Below the pieces are notes generated by a model that saw only the letters and a list, made by a program, of their open reading frames with translations, had not been told where the DNA came from and ran no database searches. 64,000 bases of DNA, from assembly GCA_002778195.1 (NCBI GenBank), contig PCDI01000011.1:426362-490361 (forward strand), written 5' to 3'. This DNA comes from Raffaelea ambrosiae. Lineage: Eukaryota; Ascomycota; Sordariomycetes; Ophiostomatales; Ophiostomataceae. The translations under genes were made by a program, and so were the position numbers. The number at the start of each line of letters is the position of its first letter. Within the stretch, counting starts at the first letter, position 1. This document shows positions 34,770 to 46,529 of this stretch, in pieces.

Positions 34770-37700
34770 TGCGCAGGAAAGGCGATGCTGTATGACGACC
34801 GGCTGGTGGTGGCATGATAGAGAGTCCAGTCCGACTGGGCCCTCCCTCTATGCTGCTCACTTTGCATGCTCACGCATTCATATTTTGCACTCATTCTCAT
34901 ACCCATATTCGCACTTAAACCCATGCTCATACCCCATGATATTTTTATGACGCATATTGCACTTTTTTTTTATTTTTTTTTTGTATAGACCTGGCAGGAG
35001 CTGCATACAGCTTTTACGGAAACGGAAACTTGATTTATCATTGCTACGGGAAAGGGGAAAGTATCTCATCAACGGTCCTGGGGGGGTTTTGGTTTTCCCA
35101 TGTATTATCCTTATTCATAGAAGAAAGAAACCGAAAGGACCAAAAAAAATGGGCTCAGTCCCCGGCGGGCGTGAAGCAAAAATAAATTAAAAATCAGCCA
35201 TTATTGAATTGACAGATCTCGGGAACAAGAAGTACAGGAACAAGAAACAGAAATAAATAAGGGTTCGAGACCGTAGGCGCCCTGGAGGCGACCACGCGGG
35301 TCCGGTTTGGCGATCGAGTGGATACTAGACCTCTGCACTCTTCTTTTGTTGTGATTTTATGTAAAAGTGGGCAATACGGGTCTCCGGGAAAGGGGCGCAA
35401 ACAGAGCCCTCCTCCCCGCCCCAAAACATAAACATCACGATGTTTGGGAAAAACGCGAAAGTGGGTTGTATGGTGGCTGGCTGGCCTCCCTCGGCCAGGG
35501 CCAACAAAAAAAAGAATAAAGGGGCTATTGACTAGTTAGTTTAGATGCATTCACCATTCAGCACCTTGCAAAAATAGGGGAGATCAAAACAACGCGTAAA
35601 GTGGTTTTTCTCTCACGCGTCACAGCCGCCCAATCACAGACTAGAATGGACGGTCCACCAATCACAGCACACAATTTTCGCGCGCGTCCGCCAGAGTGGA
35701 GGACAAACCCCAGCCAGTCAGGAAGCGTTTCACAGCTGAAGGGCCCAGAGCAGGTCCACCCTCGCCCTGCCGGCTTTTGCTCTCTCTCTCTCGTGGCCTT
35801 TCCTCGTATCAGCTCAGCGAAAGGGAGAGCTTCTTTGTCTCTTTGTTTGTTTGTTTTTCATGCAGCGCGTGTAATTGTGGTAAGGGAGAATTGACCAGGG
35901 GGGGGGGAAGAATCTCGCGTGGCAGAGGCCAGAAAGGAGGCCGATTCTTTAGAGAATAGAATTTGAGAAGAAAGCTGCTTTTGTCTGTCGAGAAAGAAAT
36001 TGTCGACTGTCAAGAAAGACAGTTCTATCCCGCAATGGCCTTGGGGGAGCTTGTCTGCTACTATGTGCGTATGGGTATTGGCTGGTATGGGGGGCGGCAA
36101 GGCTATGCTATGGGCAGACACAAAAAGTAGTTATATCGCCGTTACGGTGTACGATAGTGCCGTCTCAGCAGAGCTTCCCCAGTAGACAGGCAAAGCGCAA
36201 GCGCAACGCCAGCCGTAAACAACACGCCCGACATCTCAAACATCAACAATGGCATACTCGTAGAGAGCTCACAGCTGGCGCGCATGTGGAACCATTTACT
36301 CATAGTACCTGTAGCTTTTCTATTTATTGATTTATTTGTGTTTTTTTTTGTGGCCCATAGCTTCTGCTCCAGTCGATCGCAAAATACAGCCCTGGTTGGT
36401 GGCCGTTGTGGCGACCTGTTTTGCCAAAAAGAAGCGTTGTTTGGGGGGGGGGGTTTCCCCAACTGCTGTTAGAGCTGGGCGCATGCGTGCTGGCGTTGCG
36501 GACAGACCACCCCCTGGAGATGCGCTAGACTGTATTGAGAGAAAGCACCATTGGCACTACACTGGCACAACAACCAGAGGGCAAATTCCCCGTTCGCTCT
36601 TTCCCTCTCCAAGACACGCGCTCCCCTCTCTGTGGTCGCTCCTTCCCGGCCACCTCGAAAAAAAAAAAGAAGAAAAAAACAACAGGTGCAAAAAGCAAAG
36701 AAATACGCCAGTCTGCCGCCAAAAGCACACCAAACTCACACCAAAAGTGCACCAAACACACCCAAACGCACCAAATCCACACCAAGCACGCCAGGGAAAA
36801 ACCCACTCTGCCGCCGCCGCCGCTGCCGCTGCCAGTCCTACTCGCCAACAGGAGGGCAACCTGCGACGAACAGGAAAGAGCTGCTCTTTCCTCACTCTTT
36901 TTGCCCTTTTCCGCCCACCCACACACCAACACACCACCACCACGCCCCCCCCTTCTTTCCCTTCCCGTCCGCCCCGACTGGAGCAGCAGCAGCAACCTCG
37001 AAGCGTCCGACGACAACAAACAAATCATCGTCTCCATTTTCCCTTTCTTTCTTTCTTCTCTTTCCCCTCCATCTTCAACTTTTATTGTCCCTACGAATTC
37101 GGCCACCTAGACGAACAACCATTTTTTTGTTTCCTTCACGACTCCGACGCTTCCTAGATAATTTGGACCTGTTCGCTGCGAATTCCATAATTTCGTTTCT
37201 CGTCCTGTGCTGCGCCCGTCTTCGATCTCAGCTCTTCTTCTCATCCCGACGATCCTACAGATAAACGGTTGATTGCAGCCAAAAAAAAACCGCCCTCTTC
37301 CTTCTGTCGGCCCTCGCAACCCTACAGGCACGCATAGCATGCAATAGAGGGACTCTAATCCGAGCGGTTTCTCTCGTCCCCGTCTCTCCTGGTCTTGCCA
37401 AACGAGCCGTTCGCCGCTCGCTTCGCATGTGTCGCCGAACCCGCCATTTTTCGAAGCCGACCATCACGCACACCAACGAGGTGACGACCGACAAACAAAG
37501 GCCCGGCTCTTGGGACTGAAGTGAATGGAGTAGCGCCTGCGGCACCACCAGCTCTCGATTGCGTCGCCTTCTTTTTCTGATCCGCCGTCCACTCTCTCGA
37601 CCTTCACGATAGTGCGCCAGAAGCCCGACAGTGACTACCAGGCCGCCTCGTACTCGATCCTCAATCTCTACCCCCTGCGTGTTGTCGTCCCCAGACACAG

Positions 37701-37833
37701 CTCCTACCACTACCGCCCGCAGCCGCCCGACGATCCCGGAGGAGGGCCAGCCGTCGTGAGTCTCTCGCCCTCCGCTTCCTCGTCTCGCCATCCCATCCCG
37801 CCGTCGGCGCAGCCCGCCCACGAGCGCATCGCC
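34770..37833. promoter_or_regulatory. Long spacer upstream of CDH1
   Basis: About 3 kb. The first part should be the SEC7 gene 3' UTR; the rest leads to CDH1. Homopolymers include T10 (about 34971), G9-10 (35899, 36445) and A12 (36659). Three frames are open at the same time between about 36330 and 37260, but all are low complexity (Pro, Ser, Lys), which points to composition and not coding. The 37.3-37.8 kb part stays open into CDH1 without an ATG. Confidence 0.45.
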
Positions 37834-40257
37834 ATGGCCCCTCCTCTCATGAGCAGTAGCACCGACAAGGGCGGTGGCGTGCAGTGCAGTCCTGCCATTG
37901 CAGCCGTCACTGTCTCGTCGTCCTTGTCGTCAGGCGCCCATCCATCCTCCTCATCATCATCATCCGCTGCCGCTGCCGTTCCAGCGTCCTCTTCCTCCTC
38001 TTCCTCTGCTTTACCGCCATTGCCGCCACCACCGCCGCCCGCACCGCTGTCTTCGTCCTCCAAACAGCCATCGACCTCGTCCGCTCGCAACAGCCCAGCC
38101 GCCATGGCGCCCGCCCGGACAGCCTCCACGCCGCCCCCGCCATTGCACGCGTCGCGCAGCCATCTGCACGAGGTGAAGCGGAGCAGCAGCAATTCGCTGG
38201 ACGCCCTCGGCGCCAGCAACATTGGTCTGGGCAGCGGTGGCGGCGGTGGCTTGGCAGCAGAAAGCAGCGGTGCTGGTGTCGGGAGCGCCAGCAACAGCGT
38301 GCGCCGACTCTCACGAGCCAGCGCCCGCACTAGCAACGCCAGCGAGGCTGCCCGGTCCAGCACGGGCTTCATCGACCCAGACGCCGTCGACAGTGCCCTG
38401 CGGCGCGAGCTGAACCGCCAGCAAGGACACCGCATGTCCTCTGGACAACGAGAGGACACGCCTGGTGCCAGTCCGCATCGGAAGCGGATACGTATCGAGG
38501 GCGACCGGTGAGTTTTTTTTTTTTTTTTTTTTTTTGCTCCCGTGCATTTGCAGCGTTGCAGACGAATGTCTGGACAAATGTCTGGACAAATGTCTGGACA
38601 AATGCCTGGACGAATGCCTAGACAAAACCTAGACAGACAGACGAATGTCCACTAAACGAACTCTTCCCAGCTTTATACCCATTCGGAACGGCATGGACTT
38701 GCAGGCCAGCTTCAGCCTGCTGCACGAAGACGGCTCGCCAGCGACACCGTCCCGGCAGAAAAAGCGCACTCCTCACGGCGACCTGCATTATCAGAGAAGT
38801 ATGTTTTTTCTCGTTCCTTTTTGTATTTGCTCTTTTCGTTTTCCCCTTCTCCCTCATACTAACTTTCCCTAGCCGAGGAGGCCAACCGAACGTTTTCCAC
38901 ACTGCTCCGTTCCGAGCTGTTTGAGAACTCCGTTCCCCAGGTGACCCCCCCGTCCATGTCACCCGACCACACTCTCCCGAGCTCGTCTCGCGTCACCAAT
39001 GTCATCGACGGCACCCGCTCGCACACCCCGCCACGCACCACCAACCCGGCCTCATCGTCCGCCGGGGCCTCCTCCATGACGCCCTCTACCCCCCACAAGA
39101 ACCTCTTCTCCTACATGTCCCCGCGCCAATACAGCCACGCCGCCGGCCACCCAACACCGTCAAGGACACCCCAGAGCCGCCACGGCCCGAATCTCGACAC
39201 CCGCGCCGAGATCTACAGCATATCCCCCGTCCGCTTTGGCAGCCAACAGATCCTCCTCAGTCCGCGGAGGCAGCCACGGGCCGTGAGCAAAGTCCCGTAC
39301 AAGGTACTGGATGCGCCCGAACTGGCCGACGACTTCTACCTCAACCTGGTCGACTGGGGCAGTGCCAATGTCCTGGGCGTGGGGCTGGGCTCCAGCGTGT
39401 ACCTGTGGAACGCCCAGACGAGCCGTGTCAACAAGCTGTGCACGCTGAGCGATGATGACACCGTCACCAGCGTGTCCTGGATCCAAAAGGGAACCCACAT
39501 TGCCATTGGCACCGGCAAAGGCCTCGTGCAGATCTGGGACGCTGAGAAGTCGCGCCGCCTGCGCACCATGACCGGCCACACCATGCGCGTGAGCTCGCTG
39601 GCCTGGAACTCCCACATCCTGACGTCGGGGTCGCGGGACCGCCTCATCTACCACCGCGACGTGCGCGCGCCTGACCAGTGGCTCCATAAATTGGTCGGCC
39701 ACAAGCAGGAGGTCTGCGGCCTGAAGTGGAACTGCGAAGACGGCCAGCTGGCCAGCGGTGGCAACGACAACAAGCTGATGGTGTGGGATAAGCTCTCCGA
39801 CACCCCGCTATGGAAGTTCTCTGACCACACGGCTGCCGTCAAAGCTATTGCCTGGTCGCCGCACCAGCGTGGTCTGCTGGCATCCGGCGGCGGTACGGCC
39901 GACCGCCGAATCATCTTCCACGATACGGTTCGTGGCACTGTTGTCAACGAGGTCGATACCGGCAGCCAGGTGTGCAACCTTGCCTGGTCCAAGAACAGCA
40001 ACGAGATCGTTTCTACCCACGGTTATTCGCAGAACCAAATCGTCGTCTGGAAGTACCCGTCGATGACCCAGGTCGTCAGCCTGACAGGCCACACCTACCG
40101 TGTACTGTACCTTGCTATGAGCCCCGATGGCCGCGTTGTTGTCACAGGCGCTGGTGACGAGACGCTGCGCTTCTGGAATGTATTCGGCCGCAAGCCGGGC
40201 ACGCGCGAGGACAGTGATGGTAGCGGCCGTCTGGCCGACTGGGGTGTGATTCGGTGA
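37834..40257 (+). CDS. CDH1: Cdh1/Fizzy-related activator of the anaphase-promoting complex
   Basis: Exons 37834-38507, 38671-38798, 38873-40257; 728 residues. WD40 co-activator that brings D-box and KEN-box substrates to the APC/C ubiquitin ligase in late mitosis and G1. A Ser/Ala/Pro-rich disordered N-terminus (1-220) is followed by the C-box DRFIPIRNG, split by intron 1 at about residue 225. Then come the Cdc20/Cdh1 signature RKVPYKVLDAPEL (here SKVPYKVLDAPEL) and a seven-blade WD40 propeller from about 407 to 705 (NVLGVGLGSSVYLWNA; HTMRVSSLAWN; GGNDNKLMVWD; FSDHTAAVKAIAWSPH). The C-terminus is Ile-Arg (GVIR), the IR tail that docks on APC3. LLSPRR before the propeller supports Cdh1 and not Cdc20. 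SP/TP sites in the N-terminus suit CDK control. Intron 1 carries a 12-base minisatellite. Confidence 0.96.
38563..38630 (+). repeat. 12-base minisatellite inside CDH1 intron 1
   Basis: About five copies of a GACAAATGTCTG unit, the last ones degenerate. It lies between a T21 run just after the donor site and the acceptor, lengthening intron 1 to 163 bases. Confidence 0.85.
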
Positions 40258-42136
40258 GCTTGCTTTGCTGGCTCAGAAGCCAGCCAATGGAACGGTGATT
40301 ACGTAACGACGATACGACCGACGACGACGACGATGACGACGACTGGATGACTTGACGACCCGGCAGTCGACGACAGCAGTGGCTTGATCGACAGTGGCTC
40401 ATGGCAACTCCCTCCGGTAGCCCTCCTCCTCAATTTTCTCCCCGGCTCTGTGGACCTCTCTACTCCTATGGCGACACCACGAACAACCAGGACGGAAGAA
40501 ACATCACCACTGCATGCATTGATATCGAGAATCACTCCCCTTATGATATGTACTACGCTGTACCATCACACACATGCATATACAGCTCTCCAGGAAGAGG
40601 AGAGGTAGGGGGGAACGCGGGAAGCGAATAGCGAACAATGAACAGCGGAAAGATACCCGCGTCAAGCGAATTGCATATTGGAGAAGAAAAAAAGATGAAG
40701 AAAAAAAAAAAGGAAAAGGCAACAAGCGACGCTCTCATGACCCAGCAAGATATAGGAAGGAAATACGGTGGTTGAGACGTAATTATGTCTATGGTTTCAA
40801 GAGTTTTTGGACGGGGGGGATCGCAAGGTAATTGGTTTGAGGTTTGGGGAAATAGAGTGTTACTGTTGTTCTCTTTTGGGGGGGGGCATGGTTTGCATTT
40901 TGCATTTGTGTGTTGTTTCTTTATTCCCTGGTGTTGTTCTGTTTTTTCTGGTCACCTGTTTTACTACATGACGAGCGGACGAGCATGCTGGAATGAAGCG
41001 AAACTTGCTGTTCTTTCTAGTTCTTCTCAATAAACTTCTCCAACAAATGAAAGCGTAGTCAAGAAGCGAAATATAGACGTGAGTGTGAATGCGACTGGCC
41101 AGAAGAGATACCCAAGGCCGTGAAGTAACGTTAGGGGCGTAGTAGTCGAGAGACGAGAACAAGGATGGGCAAACACGCTTCGAATTTTCAGTGGCTGGCA
41201 CATGGAGCATACTCCACAGAGGTGGCTTTTATAATAGAATTTCTCAGCACAAAATCTCCAAATGGCATCGAGACTGGCCTGGCCAGAGAAGCACTGGCAT
41301 TCACCAATAAGGGCCGATGCAAACTATACCATGAGAATACGGCATGTACGTAGCCATTTATGCGGTTTTTGTGATACCGTGTGTGAAATGTTGTTTGTGG
41401 ATATCTGGCTAGGAGAATATCGTGTAGATGTATCTCCCTGCGTGCACTCCTCCAGCTTGCTCTGTTGTGGAACAAAACATAAAAAGGAGCAGCAGCAAAC
41501 TTGTGCCCGGAATAGCCAATCTTTGTTATACAGAAGTACATATAGAAGATAACGAGGGGGAACTATTTCGACTGACTCCCGAGCAATCCATCTCCCACCC
41601 CCCCCTAAGTCTGCTTGCTTTGAAATTGCTCATTGCTCATGGCTGTGTGCTCATTGATAGATTCGTGTGTGTGTGTGTGTGTGTGTGTGCTCATGCTGAT
41701 GGATGTGTGCTCGTGGATGTGCGCTCAGGGATGCGCTCATGGAATGGTTGTACTTTGTATCCCCCCCCCTTCATCTAAGCGGCCCATCCCGGAGGGCCTG
41801 CCCTCATGTACATTGCCGTCTTTCTTGCGTCTCCTCCCCCCCTCGCTTGGCGGGAGGACCATTTGCCCCCCCAAATGTCTCCCTTTGAGATATTCTCTCC
41901 TATTCTCCCAGTATGGCACCACGAAAAATCTGATGATTTTTTGCTAGTCTATTCGTTCTGTCGTGCTTCCCAACCAAGTCTGTGCAACTCGGAGAACCGG
42001 CAAAGAAGAAAAATCCTCCGTCTTTTTTTTCTTTCCTTTTCTTTTTCTTCACTGGCCCCTGGGTCTGGTCAGGATGGTGTCACCATACACATATCTATCG
42101 GGTACAGGCTGGTTAGCATATGAATCATGTGTATGA
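40258..42136. other. Convergent spacer between CDH1 and the small Ala/Ser-rich gene
   Basis: About 1.9 kb holding 3' UTRs and filler. A (GT)n tract lies at 41665-41689, followed by degenerate copies of GGATGTGTGCTC (41700-41740). Short open frames are unconvincing; no gene seen. Confidence 0.5.
41665..41689. repeat. (GT)n microsatellite
   Basis: Twelve perfect GT units plus one base. Similar tracts occur at 43362-43388, about 47187-47204, 49503-49527 (interrupted) and as (CA)n at 57348-57363. Confidence 0.9.
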
Positions 42137-42654
42137 TCAGGCGTGTGTGTGACAAGAAAGTAGAGCCAAATTGCTTCCCAAGGACAGGAGAAGAAGGGGT
42201 GGGGGAGGGTCGTACTGATGCCACATGCGGCCAATCATGCCCGGAGTGCGCCGCTGGTCGTGGATGCCGTCGCGGATGGCCATCTGGGCCGGGTTGTTGG
42301 ACCGCTTCAGTTCGACAAGAGAGGCAAACTGGACTCGGGATTCCTGATAAGAGGTTAGGAAGAAGGAATAAAAGGGGCAAAAAATGGGGGCGTGATAGAA
42401 CGTACCCTGCGGCCGTACGACCAGTAGGAAGACACTGGAGACTCGGCCACGGGCGACTCGGTCACGGAGACGACGCTGTTGGAGCGGCTCTTGGTGCCCA
42501 TGGTGCTGATGGAGCTGACACTGTCGGACCGGGCTTTGGTGTTGAGGGAGGCGATGCTGTTCGAGCGGCCACCGGGGGCCGGAATGGGAACCGAGGCCAT
42601 CGTGGCGGCGGCGGCGGCAGCAGCAGCAGCAGCAGCAGATTGTGTGGAGGCCAT
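42137..42654 (-). CDS. Small Ala/Ser-rich protein of unknown function
   Basis: Exons 42654-42406 and 42343-42137; about 151 residues as modelled. The N-terminus has an Ala run followed by repeated Arg-Ser-Asn-Ser / Arg-Ser-Asp-Ser motifs (GRSNSIASL, ARSDSVSSI, SRSNSVVSV). These resemble consensus sites for basophilic kinases such as PKA. Exon 2 encodes a more conserved-looking part (RVQFASLVELKRSNNPAQMA; DGIHDQRRTPGMIGRMWHQY). The last 20 or so residues are Pro/Leu-rich and may be read-through of a further intron, because a GTACGA donor overlaps the His-Gln-Tyr codons; the 3' end is therefore uncertain. No signal peptide. Similar short Ser-rich proteins are widespread in ascomycetes, but no function can be assigned. 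Confidence 0.6.
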
Positions 42655-45600
42655 TTTTGATAAATGAGAGAGAAGTGTAGTGGTAGTGGAGATGGTAGTG
42701 GTAGTAGTCAAAGTGGTAGGGACACAAGAGATGGATGCCAAGTATGAATTTGGAGAGACAAGGAGCAAAAAAAGACTTGGTCAATAGACTTGGCAGTGAG
42801 AGAGAAGACAGACGAGTACAACGGAAAAAAAAAGGATATGAGCAAGTTGATATGAGTTGGATGGAGGAACTTGTTTGAATGTAGTGATGAGACTGATGAA
42901 GAAAGAGAAGAAGAAGGAAAAGCCGAAAAAAAGGAGGAAACAAGGCAGCTATTTGTACTGTGGTCGATGGTCTCCTCGTTCTTCTAGAAAGAGGAACTGC
43001 TCTTCTTCAGAAAAAGAAAAAGAGAGAGAAGGAGGAGCCTCTTGGAGATGGACAGGTACCTCTGGGTGGTCCCAAGAAAGGGATGGGCAAGAGATAGGAC
43101 CAGCCGTCGAAACAACATCCCCCTATTTTTTTTTCACTTTTTTTTGTACCTTCACATCGTCCCAGATTGGCTCATTGGTCCATTGGCTCTTTGGCCCGGC
43201 CGGTTGGGCTGACCTTCTGGGCTGTTGTCGTGAGCTGGCAGAAACGGAAGACGTGTTGTCTCGGCGGCTGGAAGGGCAGACTGGCGTGACTTTTTTTTTT
43301 CTTTGGTCGTCGTGTTTCTGGCCGTACCTGCAAGGACGAGCTCATCAAACCCGGTGGGTGCTGTGTGTGTGTGTGTGTGTGTGTGTGTCCGCACGAACCA
43401 CTGGCAGAAACAGATCATAGTACTTTGTCACTGCGGGTGAAATAAAAATATTAAACAAAAGAATAATAATCAAACAGTCAAGCAGTAACACAGTAAAACC
43501 CATGGTGTTGTGTCCTGCAAGATAGGAAACCGCGCCCCTCCCATGTCCCCCTTTCCTTCCTAAACCAGAGAACAATAACAAGGAAATCAGATCATGGGCT
43601 CGTCCATGACCTCACGAACAGGCGTTTCTTATCTGGAAGCCAGGCGAGAGTGATGTAAGGCATATGGAGCATCGAGAAGCCCCTTTGGAAGACCGAGCGA
43701 GAAGAGATGCTAAAAAAAAAAAAAACACAAAAAAAAACACACACAAAACACAAAAAACAGACGACTTCCCAACGGAAGTCCGTAGCAGGAAGAATCCAAC
43801 CATCTGTCAGCACAGCCGTGTTATCTTTTGCCAGTAGTTGGATGCCCACGAGTACCTTCCATTACAGACAGACTCAACAGATCGATGATCGGGTGAATAA
43901 CGCCAGAGATATGCCTCCTGTCTCCCTCGCTGGTCATCGTGATGGCCCACGAGCAACCAGGCCAATCGGTGGCCTAAGAGCCTTCCCGTCCTTTCCTGTT
44001 GTATTCTAGCTGGCTACCCCACAAAAACGGCAACCCTTCCGGCACACATGATGTGCCGTAGAGTTGCATTTTCTTTCCTTTTTTTTTTTCACAGTTCCCG
44101 CCCGTCTCGCCGCCCGTCTCGCCTGTTCGCCAGGGTCGGTGGCAACGCTGGGCCAACCAACAGCCAGAGGTTGGTCAAAAACGTCTCTTACACATCCACC
44201 CAGCGTCCAACGGGGGGGTGGGCCAGGGAGCCAAACTCTTGCTGCAATGCTACTGATCGGCCAAACCCAATGTGTAACAAAACCTATTACAGAGTGTCCC
44301 TATCCCTTGCCGGGTGGCTTATGCTGTAGCTGCCGTTGTAGAACAGAGAGAGGAGCCGAATCTATGACCTCTTTTTTTTTTTTGCTTGGTCTTTTTCTTG
44401 TCTCTCTCTCTCTGTCTCGCTCTTCTCTCTCTTCGTGCTGCCGGCGGTCTCCGTGTGTCGGACGAGCCCTTGTCCAACCAATGCGAGGAGAGAAAGACAA
44501 AGAACATGTCGAGAAACACGCGGTTTTCATTAGTTTGTGCAAGGTGAAATCGTACGTCCAGAAGCGAAAGCCGGACGAGAAGCAGGGACAATTCAAAAGA
44601 AAAAGAAAAAAAAAGAAAAATTAAAGGTCCTTTCCTCGAGCTGTCCCCGTGGCCGATCTCCCAAAAAAAGATACAGCCCCCAACAACAACCAAAAAAAAA
44701 GGAACAAAAAGGAGCAAATGGATGGTGCTCGATTATTCACCCCCTCCAGTTGGGGGGGGGACGCACGAGGCCAAACAGGAGAAGCGAGAACGAACTGTGC
44801 TGGGATGGGACCAGAACACTCCGTAAAGGAAACAACGAGCTAAAACAAAAAGCAGGCCATCCTCAATATAGACAGTCGCCTGATGGGATGACGTCTTGTA
44901 CAGGCTCAAACAGGCAATCAAGGCGGGACCCACAGACGGCAGCCGTACCAGTCCAGGGTGTGGAAGAGGGACACGGCAGTGAAGTGGCCGGTGAAGAAGG
45001 AAAGAAAAAAAGAAAAAAAGAAGAAAAGAAGTGGCCAGTGCTCGTCCATTTTTATTTTTATTTCCCGGAGGCCAGACCGCACCGAAGCGCGCATCGTTTC
45101 CAGAACGGGCCATTTTCTGGCAAAACAGCAAGAGGACAGGACGACATTGGAAGACAAAGAGGGGGGCGATCCCAGGCGGATCCAGGATGCCAAGGGCGGT
45201 CCCAGGGGCCGACAGAGCTTCCTGACTACCACGCATGTGCGTGCAGGCCGTGCATCTGAAACTCGACAGCAGCCAGAAGTAAGCTTCCCAAGATTGCACC
45301 ATGTAAGATGCACTTCGTAGCGCCCGGAGCTGTGAACGAGTGATTCCGACTCGTTCGAGAAAAAAAAAAAAGAGAAAAAAAAAGAAAAAAGAATCCTAGA
45401 ATCCTAGAATCCCAGAATCCTACAGCGGGAAGCTCCCCCAAAACCGGTGAGGAGCGTTCCTGGCCGAAGAACGCCAGGATTTCACAAAAAAGCACACGAG
45501 GGATTGGGGTGTGATGCAGCCCCCCATTGGCCAATGGAGCGCCACCAGAAGGCGCTGGGAAGAGACAGCTGCGACGACCCACTATTCCCCCCCCCTGTAG

Positions 45601-45671
45601 CCACAAGTGTCTCTCTACAGGCCACTCTACGCGTCTCGCTCGCTCGCGACGCGTTTTCTTGTGGACTAGTT
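42655..45671. promoter_or_regulatory. Long divergent spacer before dUTPase
   Basis: Three kilobases between two divergent genes. Contains (GT)n at 43362-43388, A13 and A7 runs near 43711-43736, a T10 run near 44373, G9 at 44752 and a purine-rich stretch at 45360-45420. Many open frames of 60-240 codons are present, all low complexity or lacking motifs. No RNA gene or CDS supported. Confidence 0.45.
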
Positions 45672-46529
45672 ATGGCGAGTTTCCAAGTCACGTCTCTCGA
45701 TTCCCCCCTCCTTTTCTCACGACACACAAAAAAACCACACCACCAGCACATGTACAGGAGACTTGCTCCTCCTCTCTCTTCACTCCACTCGAGCAGTAGC
45801 AGCCGCTGCCGTCTTCTGTCTCGCGCCGCCAGACCACCACACCCATCCCTCTTCTCGGCCCGCTCCTCCTGCCGCTCGAGAATGACCGCGGACGCCTCTG
45901 CTGCTGCTCCTGCTGCTGCTGCCACGCCCGCCTCCCCCATCGTCCCCGTCGTCACATCGCCGCCCACGTCGCCCCCGGCGAAGCGTGTCAAGACCATGGC
46001 GGAGACGGCCCCGGCTGCCGAGGCCCCGGCTGTAGAGGCCCCGGCGGCGGCTGCTCCCTCCTCCGCGCTCCAGATCCAGAAACTCTCCAAGGACGCCACC
46101 CTGCCCACCCGCGGCTCGGCCTGGGCCGCGGGCTACGACCTGTACGCCGCCCGTCCCACCACCATCCCCGCCCGCGGCAAGGCCCTCGTCGACACCGACA
46201 TTGCCATGGCCGTCCCGCTCGGCACCTACGGCCGCATTGCGCCCCGCTCCGGCCTCGCCGCCAAGCACTTCATCGACACCGGCGCCGGCGTCATCGACGC
46301 CGACTACCGCGGCCAGGTGCGCGTCCTGCTCTTCAACCACGGCGACGCCGACTTTGCCGTGGCTGCCGGCGACCGCATCGCCCAGCTGGTGCTCGAGCGC
46401 ATCGTCACGCCCGCCGTCGTGGAGGTGGCCGAGCTGGCCGCGAGCGACCGGGGCGCGGGCGGGTTCGGCAGCACGGGCGGGTTTGCCGGGACGGCAGCGG
46501 CGACGGCGGCGACGACGACCACTGCTTAG
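45672..46529 (+). CDS. DUT1: dUTP diphosphatase (dUTPase)
   Basis: Single exon, 285 residues from the first ATG. Hydrolyses dUTP to dUMP and pyrophosphate, keeping uracil out of DNA and feeding dTMP synthesis; a homotrimer. All five family motifs are present: AGYDLYAA, GRIAPRSGLA, GVIDADYRGQVRVLLFNH (with the catalytic Asp), GDRIAQLVLE and the C-terminal RGAGGFGSTG that closes over the substrate. The core is about 150 residues. Upstream lie three in-frame ATGs at 45672, 45750 and 45882. The segment between the last two (MYRRLAPPL ... RCRLLSRAARPPH) is Arg/Ser-rich without acids, like a mitochondrial presequence. The 45882 start gives a form with a PPAKRVK basic motif that could be nuclear. 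An Ala-rich spacer and tail flank the core. Confidence 0.95.
   Translation: MASFQVTSLDSPLLFSRHTKKPHHQHMYRRLAPPLSSLHSSSSSRCRLLSRAARPPHPSLFSARSSCRSRMTADASAAAPAAAATPASPIVPVVTSPPTSPPAKRVKTMAETAPAAEAPAVEAPAAAAPSSALQIQKLSKDATLPTRGSAWAAGYDLYAARPTTIPARGKALVDTDIAMAVPLGTYGRIAPRSGLAAKHFIDTGAGVIDADYRGQVRVLLFNHGDADFAVAAGDRIAQLVLERIVTPAVVEVAELAASDRGAGGFGSTGGFAGTAAATAATTTTA

Noticed and set aside
35264..35330. GGTTCGAGACC motif as part of a tRNA
   Set aside because: No matching A box at the right distance on either strand and no cloverleaf pairing seen.
36327..37264. Three overlapping plus-strand open frames of 190-276 codons
   Set aside because: All three frames are open at once and low complexity (Pro, Ser, Lys), as expected from composition; no homologous features or splice structure.
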